From an uncultured Bacteroidales bacterium (GTDB taxonomy: Bacteria; Bacteroidota; Bacteroidia; Bacteroidales; UBA932), in NCBI GenBank assembly GCA_944323785.1, contig CALUTU010000005.1:1-39318 (forward strand): 39,318 nucleotides of DNA, given 5' to 3'. Shown in pieces: positions 34,796 through 39,318 of this stretch; positions within the stretch are counted from its first letter, which is position 1, and every line of letters begins with the position of its first letter. The notes beneath the pieces are model-generated. The model had not been told where the DNA came from, did not search any database, and saw only the letters and a program-made list of their open reading frames with translations. A program made the position numbers and the translations under genes.

Positions 34796-34826
34796 TTTGC
34801 AAAATCCAAAATAACTCTTACTTTTG
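34796..34826 (+). promoter_or_regulatory. Promoter of tRNA-Phe
   Basis: TTTG (34796-34799) and TACTTTTG (34819-34826) are 19 bases apart. The tRNA begins at 34845. Confidence 0.8.
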
Positions 34827-34844
34827 CACTCCCAAACCAAACAC

Positions 34845-34917
34845 GGTGCCATAGCTCAGTTGGTAGAGCAAAGGACTGAAAATCCTTGTGTCCCTGGTTC
34901 GATTCCCGGTGGCACCA
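34845..34917 (+). tRNA. tRNA-Phe (anticodon GAA)
   Basis: The acceptor arms GGTGCCA and TGGCACC pair. The anticodon stem AAGGA/TCCTT encloses loop CTGAAAA (anticodon GAA). CCA is not encoded. Its 3' 57 bases are part of a 64-base direct repeat whose second copy lies 796 bases downstream. The intact gene is the copy adjacent to the promoter, as expected when an element integrates into a tRNA 3' end and restores it. Confidence 0.97.
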
Positions 34918-34924
34918 CTTTGAA
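34861..34924 (+). repeat. Left attachment-site copy (attL), within tRNA-Phe
   Basis: These 64 bases, from TGGTAGAGC in the D-arm to CACTTTGAA after the tRNA, are identical to 35657-35720. Sequence outside both copies differs at once on each side, so the repeat boundaries are sharp. Confidence 0.85.
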
Positions 34925-34927
34925 GCC

Positions 34928-34959
34928 AGAGAGTTACTGAAAAGCAACTCTCTTTTTTT
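34928..34959 (+). terminator. Terminator just after tRNA-Phe
   Basis: The stem AGAGAGTT with AACTCTCT is followed by a run of seven T. It would stop transcription from the tRNA-Phe promoter before the helix-turn-helix fragment. Confidence 0.8.
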
Positions 34960-34963
34960 ATGC

Positions 34964-35185
34964 CTGAAAACGGTCAAAATACAGGGCAAAACTGAATTCA
35001 ATGCCTCGGCTGTTGCAAGGAGAATGGGACTCTCGCAGAGCCTGTTTGCCCAGTACATCTGCGGAGCCAAGAAGCCCTCGGAGAAAAGATATCGTGAGAT
35101 TCTGGAGACTATTCATGACATCGGAAAGGAGCTGGCATCCATAAATGATATGTCAGGCAAGGTGGAGTATGCCCTGTCAGTGTGA
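34964..35185 (+). pseudogene. Helix-turn-helix fragment resembling the C-terminal domain of HicB antitoxins
   Basis: This frame encodes LKTVKIQGKTEFNASAVARR, then MGLSQSLFAQYICGAKKPSEK and RYREILETIHDIGKELASI. The pattern of NASAVARRMGLSQSLFAQY followed by IHDIGKEL matches the DNA-binding tail of Bacteroidetes HicB-type antitoxins. No ATG lies at the natural beginning: CTG occupies that place, and an ATG at 34960 is out of frame. The in-frame ATGs are inside the tRNA (34886) or at mid-domain (35024). I read it as a truncated or frameshifted remnant. Translation from CTG is possible but would need support. Confidence 0.55.
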
Positions 35186-35215
35186 TTGTTTCTCCATTAT
35201 GTTAGGATATTTTGT

Positions 35216-35223
35216 TAACTTTG
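35216..35223 (+). promoter_or_regulatory. -7 box (TAACTTTG) for the MNT gene
   Basis: An exact TAnnTTTG match 19 bases before the ATG at 35243. No -33 box at standard spacing. Confidence 0.5.
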
Positions 35224-35242
35224 CAGTATAGAAGCCGGCATT

Positions 35243-35533
35243 ATGCAGACAGAAGAGATTTTGGAAAAACTGAAGGAATACAAGGCTGAAAGAGGAGATG
35301 CCTATGGCATTGAGACTCTTGGGCTTTTCGGCAGCTGCGCCAGAGGTGAGCAGTTGCCTGACAGTGACATTGATGTCTGCGTGAAAATGAGAACTCCGTC
35401 TTTTTTCAGTATGGCTGGCATTCAGAATGAGTTGGAAGAGCTTTTCAAATGCAGGGTGGACTTGATTTCTCTTGGTGCCATTATGAGGCCGTTGTTCAGG
35501 AAAAACTTGGAAAGAGATGCAGTATATGTCTAA
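35243..35533 (+). CDS. MNT-type nucleotidyltransferase (orphan antitoxin of a HEPN/MNT pair)
   Basis: This 96-residue minimal nucleotidyltransferase has the motif GSCARGE followed by DSDIDV (residues about 30-46). The two aspartates bind metal, and a third acidic position is likely in RVDLISL. In HEPN/MNT toxin-antitoxin systems the MNT protein adds AMP groups to the HEPN ribonuclease and silences it. The usual HEPN partner should begin at the end of this gene. Here an overlapping ATG at 35526 opens a frame that closes after six codons. The gene is therefore an orphan inside the tRNA-Phe element remnant. The active-site motif looks intact. Confidence 0.88.
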   Translation: MQTEEILEKLKEYKAERGDAYGIETLGLFGSCARGEQLPDSDIDVCVKMRTPSFFSMAGIQNELEELFKCRVDLISLGAIMRPLFRKNLERDAVYV

Positions 35534-35546
35534 AGACATCATGTGA
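35526..35546 (+). pseudogene. Six-codon stub where the HEPN toxin gene would start
   Basis: ATGTCTAAAGACATCATG then TGA encodes MSKDIM and stops. It overlaps the end of the MNT gene in the usual antitoxin-toxin arrangement. I find no HEPN-like coding in the 110 bases that follow before the attachment-site copy, so the toxin seems deleted. The identification is positional only. Confidence 0.35.
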
Positions 35547-35656
35547 TAAATTAAAGAATAATGTTTAACCCAGAAAGCATGTCCATGTTTTCCAAAATGT
35601 TTTGACTATAGACAGAAAAAGATTGTTAAAACAGTAACTCTTAGAGAGATACATAG

Positions 35657-35720
35657 TGGTAGAGCAAAGGACTGAAAATCCTTGTGTCCCTGGTTCGATT
35701 CCCGGTGGCACCACTTTGAA
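35657..35720 (+). repeat. Right attachment-site copy (attR): partial tRNA-Phe
   Basis: This copy is identical to 34861-34924. It contains the anticodon and T-arms and the 3' acceptor strand but lacks the 5' acceptor strand and most of the D-arm, so it cannot form a tRNA. The stretch 35547-35656 to its left is A+T-rich with no gene that I can see. Confidence 0.85.
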
Positions 35721-35767
35721 ATAATTTCGGACAGTGTTTTTAGGCCGGTTTGGCCGGATATTGTTGA

Positions 35768-35801
35768 AAAATGCCGCACCCGGTAATGGGCACGGCATTT
35801 T
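35768..35801. terminator. Bidirectional terminator
   Basis: The stem AAAATGCCG with CGGCATTTT has an inner CCC/GGG pairing. It separates the tRNA-Phe scar from the convergent membrane-protein gene. Between 35721 and 35767 only a GGCCGG/TTT/GGCCGG repeat is visible. Confidence 0.75.
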
Positions 35802-35846
35802 CGTGAAGTTTTCACAGTTTTACATTCCAGGATTCGCAGCCGGGTT

Positions 35847-37124
35847 CTATACGTTATTGTTATTGCTGTTTGTTTTCATCTTGTCAATCCCAGACGATAC
35901 TGTACCGCGTACCTTACTGAGCAGCGGAGCCCAATTGTAGTTGCGTCTGAGGCCCTGGATGGTCATATATAGCATGAGCAGGCAGGACACTATGCAGACC
36001 AGGGCAAATGCGGCTATATAAAGAGCGACTTTCAGTGCTACTACAGGTGCATTGGTTCCGGCATCTGATGTCCTCTCCACTCTGCCGTCTCTGTACTTTA
36101 TAATCGTGTCAATATACGGAATTGAAAGGGCACTTCCGGCCAGCATGGCCGACACAGCATAAGTCCACTTGCTTATACCCTTGAGGGTGCTTGACTCCGC
36201 CCTGGTCCTGGTAATCGTATATCCATAAGGACGCTGAGAAAATATATAGACAGGTATAAGCAGGATGAAGAAGATATTCCAGGCCCTCACAGCCCGTTTA
36301 TCTGCCTTGGAGCTCTTCAGCCATGAACCGTACTCGTCCAGAGCCATTTTCTGAATTTTCTTGAAACCCATAGCGTTGATCTCATCGAACTCCTTTCGGT
36401 AATCTTCAGCCGCAGAGGCATACTCCTTAGACTGCTTCTCCAAGCTCCTGCGTGTCTCCTTTGACCGGGCCGTATCAGCTTTTGCGGCATACTCCTCGGA
36501 GGACTTCATATATCTTGTATAGGATATTTTCTTATCACAGAGTGTCAGGTACTTGTACATTACCGGACCCTGATGCCCGTACTTTGCAAGTTCAAACCCG
36601 GCATCTCCCTGGTCCGGTGTACTTTCCCAGACAAGCACGGTATCAGCTTCTTCCCAGTTTTCTACCGCTGCGACCACGGCCTGCCTGTCTTCCACATCTT
36701 CCTGCTTCTTGTCCACCCTCCAGGAAAGGAAGATCACCGTCAGAATCACACCTATGATAACCGGCCACATGATAGTCCAGTGCCTGCGGCCTGACCAGTC
36801 AAGTATATCTTCAAGATCAATCAGGCAACACTTTATATAGGTATCACTCTCATCTATGATGGCCTTGTCAGCCTTGTCCACCAGTTCGCGCATCCGGGCC
36901 ATCTCCTCCGCCGACTCAGGATAGACATCATCAATATCACTCTTGGTACCTGGAGACGTACTCACTGCCTGATACAGGAAGCCGTATGCCTCGGCATTGG
37001 GGTCATCGCTTTCAGACAGTCTTTTCACTTCCTGGATATCAAAACCCACTAAGCCCTCCCGTCTTGCTTTCTTTTTATTCTTAGGAGTCTTACTGTTCTC
37101 CTGTTGATTCTGTTTTTCCGCCAT
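35847..37124 (-). CDS. Multi-pass membrane protein of unknown function
   Basis: The protein has 425 residues. A charged, lysine-rich N-terminus precedes an acidic cytoplasmic region to about 110 (DDPNAEAYGFLYQAV, ESAEEMARMRELVDKAD). Membrane helices are at about 117-135, 280-297, 321-339 and 361-389. Between the first and second lies a long helical domain (about 205-250, KSSEEYAAKADTARSKETRR) that could form a coiled coil. The tail is asparagine-rich (TNSNNNN). I do not recognise the family. It follows an AraC regulator gene on the same strand, after a gap containing its -7 box and AraC-style direct repeats. Confidence 0.8.
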   Translation of the reverse strand: MAEKQNQQENSKTPKNKKKARREGLVGFDIQEVKRLSESDDPNAEAYGFLYQAVSTSPGTKSDIDDVYPESAEEMARMRELVDKADKAIIDESDTYIKCCLIDLEDILDWSGRRHWTIMWPVIIGVILTVIFLSWRVDKKQEDVEDRQAVVAAVENWEEADTVLVWESTPDQGDAGFELAKYGHQGPVMYKYLTLCDKKISYTRYMKSSEEYAAKADTARSKETRRSLEKQSKEYASAAEDYRKEFDEINAMGFKKIQKMALDEYGSWLKSSKADKRAVRAWNIFFILLIPVYIFSQRPYGYTITRTRAESSTLKGISKWTYAVSAMLAGSALSIPYIDTIIKYRDGRVERTSDAGTNAPVVALKVALYIAAFALVCIVSCLLMLYMTIQGLRRNYNWAPLLSKVRGTVSSGIDKMKTNSNNNNV

Positions 37125-37153
37125 ACTATTAAGTTTAAAGTTAACAACTATTC

Positions 37154-37161
37154 AAAGATAA
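37154..37161 (-). promoter_or_regulatory. -7 box (TATCTTTG) of the membrane-protein gene
   Basis: An exact TAnnTTTG match on the minus strand, 29 bases upstream of the ATG. It lacks a recognisable -33 box, which fits a promoter needing an activator. Confidence 0.5.
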
Positions 37162-37239
37162 GGCAGAATTCACCAGAAGAAGCGCCAATACGTCAATTGC
37201 TACGTATCATTCGCACAAAACCGTCCGGAACCAATGATG

Positions 37240-37267
37240 TCAAAGCGTAAATATCGATTCAAAGCGT
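37240..37267. promoter_or_regulatory. Direct repeat TCAAAGCGT, candidate AraC-family binding sites
   Basis: TCAAAGCGT occurs at 37240-37248 and 37259-37267, 19 bases apart, close to two helical turns. Both lie on one face of the DNA upstream of the 35847-37124 gene, 80-105 bases from its -7 box, and directly behind the AraC gene. A further TACGT pair is at about 37187-37205. Confidence 0.45.
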
Positions 37268-37270
37268 CAA

Positions 37271-38311
37271 TCAACGCCTTTCCAGCACCCTCTCACGGTA
37301 CTGCTGAGGAGACATGCCGTATTTCTTGCCGAAAGCACGGCGGAAGGTGGAAAGAGAATTGAAGCCGGACAATTCGGCCAGCTGCTCCACTGAATACTTC
37401 GCATCCGGATCCGACAGCAATTTTTCTGTGTACTCCAGGCGGCTGCTGTTGACATAGTCGTAGAATGTAGTGCCAAGACTGTTGTTGATGTAGGACGAAA
37501 GCGTCGTCCTGTTGGTTCCCAGCTCTGCGGCCAGCTCCGCCAGGGTAAGGTGCGGGGTCCGGACAAAATATCCGTCAGCGGCAAGCCGGGCCAACTTCTC
37601 GGAGAAATGAGAGGGCACGGGCACTGTCACTGCATGACCGTCCCCGGACATCAGGTCTGAAGCGGACGGATACTTGTAATAATATGTTTTATAAGCGATG
37701 ATACCCCAGGTCACCGACAGGGAAAGATAGTAGACGGCATCCAGCAGATTGTCGGTCCTGGAGGAGACAAATGCCCAGAGTATCAGATTCGGCAGAAGCA
37801 GCGCAATGGTAACCCAAAGCCATTTCACATCCATATGAGTTATGTCTGAGAGACTGCTCTTGAGCATCCTGCGGTATAAAAGCGTCTTGTGCAGGACTAT
37901 ACATATGCATACTCCGGAAAATACAGCCGCATAGACCGTCATAAGGCTATAAACCCAGTCATAGGGATACAGCACATAAAGCAACGTAAAAAGAGGAAAG
38001 GAACCGAACAGCAGAAGATCCTTCCGAAGTGTCATCTTGCCAGGGTAAAGAAATTCGAATGCAAACATGACGTACAATGGCACCGCCCAGGTATCTATAG
38101 ACAGCAACAGCTTGTAAATAAACGGATTGTCCGCCACACCCTCTTGAAGATACAGCAGGTCCTTAAGCAGATACAGCGCGTATACGGCCAGAATCACGCC
38201 CAGCACCAGCCTTATTCGGCTGTGTTCGAAGACAAACAGATACAGTACCGCGACAAGCCCGAAAAGACCTGTCACCAATCCGAGAATGAATATGGTCAGT
38301 TCCTGGAACAT
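37271..38311 (-). CDS. AraC-family regulator with N-terminal membrane domain
   Basis: The protein has 346 residues. Residues 1-210 contain about seven hydrophobic helices (first FILGLVTGLFGLVAVLYLF). A cytoplasmic AraC-type DNA-binding domain covers about 240-346: LTLAELAAELGTNRTTLSSYINNSLG as the first helix-turn-helix and SVEQLAELSGFNSLSTFRRAFGKKYGMSPQQYRE as the second. Such proteins sense a membrane or external signal and regulate nearby genes from the membrane. Its start overlaps the upstream lipid-kinase gene by 16 bases, so the two are cotranscribed. The membrane-protein gene downstream, with direct repeats before it, is the likely target. Confidence 0.9.
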   Translation of the reverse strand: MFQELTIFILGLVTGLFGLVAVLYLFVFEHSRIRLVLGVILAVYALYLLKDLLYLQEGVADNPFIYKLLLSIDTWAVPLYVMFAFEFLYPGKMTLRKDLLLFGSFPLFTLLYVLYPYDWVYSLMTVYAAVFSGVCICIVLHKTLLYRRMLKSSLSDITHMDVKWLWVTIALLLPNLILWAFVSSRTDNLLDAVYYLSLSVTWGIIAYKTYYYKYPSASDLMSGDGHAVTVPVPSHFSEKLARLAADGYFVRTPHLTLAELAAELGTNRTTLSSYINNSLGTTFYDYVNSSRLEYTEKLLSDPDAKYSVEQLAELSGFNSLSTFRRAFGKKYGMSPQQYRERVLERR

Positions 38312-39252
38312 GGCTCAAAATCCCTGCCCACTATCACACGGAGTGCCTGCGGCAGTACATCCATGGTCATGGGTGTACTGCCTACCACCTCTCCGTCTAT
38401 CTCGACTCTGTCCGGATGCCTGGTTATAACGGACACCTTCCGTATCATCTTATGGGACACTTCTTTAACACTGTATATCGTACCTTTGAAAAGTCTCTTG
38501 AACAGAAACAGAAACTTCAATTTGGAGATCTTGCGGGCCAGCATCAGGTTAATCAGTCCGTCATCGGCCACTGCATCAGGCACTTGCATCATACCTCCAC
38601 CGCTGTATTTCCCGATTCCGAATCCGACCGAGAAAATCCTGCCGGTAAAGAAGTTCTTGCCGTCAGCCACCACCTTCCCTCTTTTGGAACGACGGCCGAG
38701 CAACGCCTTGAATGCCGCCTTCACATAGGCCATATCTCCACTGCGTCCCTTGTTCTTCGCGGCGTTGCAGTACCAGCATATATTGGCGTCAAGCCCTATT
38801 CCCGCCACATTGACCATATAACGGACATTCCTAACCCCTGCCTGGACATATTCCACCCTTCCAACATCCTGAAGCACGGTCCTTCCGTCTATTATTGTAT
38901 CTATCGCCTTGTCGTAATCCCTGGGAATCCGGTACATCCTGGTCCAGTCATTTGCCGAGCCGGCCGGAAGAACGGCCAGAGTCACATCACTGACCGGCAC
39001 CTCCTGCTGGTAAAACAGGCCGTTTACTATCTCATGGAGAGTACCGTCCCCACCCACCGATATTATCTTCCTGAACCCGCGTTTTAGAGCGTATATTACC
39101 AGTTCCACCGCATGATACCGATGCGTCGTGAACACCTCCTCAAACACAAAGCCCCTGCTTTTCAACTTATTGGACAGCACGGGCCACTCCGTGGCGACCC
39201 GTCCTCCCCCGGCATTGGGGTTCACAACCGCTATCCATGTACTGCCATTCAT
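38296..39252 (-). CDS. Diacylglycerol kinase-like lipid kinase (DagK/YegS/LCB5 family)
   Basis: The protein has 318 residues. The start WIAVVNPNAGGGR and the nucleotide motif SVGGDGTLHEIVNG (GGDGT at 67-71) are characteristic, followed by LAVLPAGSANDWTR near 92-105. The C-terminal half has GGGMMQVPDAVADDGLINLMLA and DGEVVGSTPM. The enzyme phosphorylates diacylglycerol or a related lipid, including sphingosine-like bases that many Bacteroidales make, using ATP at the inner membrane. The exact lipid is unknown. It is the first gene of the operon with the AraC regulator. Confidence 0.92.
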   Translation of the reverse strand: MNGSTWIAVVNPNAGGGRVATEWPVLSNKLKSRGFVFEEVFTTHRYHAVELVIYALKRGFRKIISVGGDGTLHEIVNGLFYQQEVPVSDVTLAVLPAGSANDWTRMYRIPRDYDKAIDTIIDGRTVLQDVGRVEYVQAGVRNVRYMVNVAGIGLDANICWYCNAAKNKGRSGDMAYVKAAFKALLGRRSKRGKVVADGKNFFTGRIFSVGFGIGKYSGGGMMQVPDAVADDGLINLMLARKISKLKFLFLFKRLFKGTIYSVKEVSHKMIRKVSVITRHPDRVEIDGEVVGSTPMTMDVLPQALRVIVGRDFEPCSRN

Positions 39253-39272
39253 CTGTTTTGTAAAAATTTTCG

Positions 39273-39280
39273 CAAAACTA
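39273..39280 (-). promoter_or_regulatory. -7 box (TAGTTTTG) of the lipid-kinase/AraC operon
   Basis: An exact TAnnTTTG match on the minus strand, 20 bases before the ATG at 39252. No clear -33 box at standard spacing. Confidence 0.5.
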
Positions 39281-39318
39281 ATATTAATTATCGGTTGGAT
39301 GAAAAGAATTTCTAATTT

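Larger units (their letters stand above)
34861..35720 (+). mobile_element. Remnant of an element integrated into tRNA-Phe
   Basis: Two identical 64-base direct repeats bracket about 730 bases of unique DNA. The interior has a HicB-like helix-turn-helix fragment, an MNT nucleotidyltransferase and a truncated HEPN start, with more A+T-rich codon choice than the neighbours. No integrase is present, so the element appears to have been reduced by internal deletion. Integration at tRNA 3' ends is typical of tyrosine-recombinase elements. Confidence 0.75.

Noticed and set aside
35657-35717. A second tRNA-Phe gene
   Set aside because: Only the D-loop to 3' end is present; the 5' acceptor strand is missing, so it is an attachment-site copy.
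1-39318. CRISPR array, complete insertion sequence or replication origin
   Set aside because: No regularly spaced repeats, transposase or DnaA-box cluster were seen in the window.

Overview
The window is chromosomal DNA from a member of the order Bacteroidales (phylum Bacteroidota). Three things support this. Many genes have the phylum's TAnnTTTG -7 promoter box, often with a TTG or TTTG -33 box about 19 bases upstream. Several gene families are typical of the phylum: a DUF3822-like protein beside rsmD, FKBP-like lipoproteins, and a PurF-like protein beginning MGG. tRNA 3' CCA ends are not encoded. I cannot name a genus. Most of the window is housekeeping or metabolic; the accessory content lies at about 26.2-32.5 kb and 34.8-35.8 kb.

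Layout. 1-1.5 kb: a TetR regulator and the start of a TolC-like channel, preceded by an odd ATG-less open stretch, then tRNA-Asp. 1.5-3.4 kb (minus strand): an rsmD operon. 3.5-7.5 kb (plus): a DHH phosphoesterase, two FKBP-like lipoproteins and a dehydrogenase carrying a zinc ribbon, ending at a 24-bp perfect inverted repeat. 7.6-9.6 kb (minus): a MATE exporter and a cytidylate-kinase-like protein. 9.7-11.1 kb (plus): CstA. 11.1-14.3 kb (minus): ackA-ptb-buk. 14.4-18.9 kb (plus): ComEC, a PurF paralogue without its catalytic cysteine, an RRM protein and an AI-2E family permease. 18.9-22.8 kb (minus): gyrA and a TPR protein. 22.9-25.4 kb (plus): a ClpC-type unfoldase.

25.4-31.7 kb holds the most interesting cluster. 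A 1,377-residue STAND-like NTPase has a HEPN-like RNxxxxH motif in its N-terminal region. Its stop codon overlaps the start of a glycerophosphodiesterase lipoprotein gene. Divergent from it is a protein with two C-terminal membrane helices, laid out like CorA. This looks like a sensor NTPase with possible effectors, perhaps for immunity, but that role is inference.

32.5-35.8 kb: tRNA-Lys, priA and tRNA-Phe. The last 57 bases of tRNA-Phe plus 7 flanking bases recur exactly 796 bases downstream. Between the copies are a HicB-like helix-turn-helix fragment, an MNT-type nucleotidyltransferase and a six-codon stub where its HEPN partner should start. I read this as the scar of an integrated element that has lost its integrase and toxin. 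35.8-39.3 kb (minus): a diacylglycerol-kinase-like gene, a membrane-anchored AraC regulator, and a multi-pass membrane protein preceded by direct repeats suitable for AraC binding.
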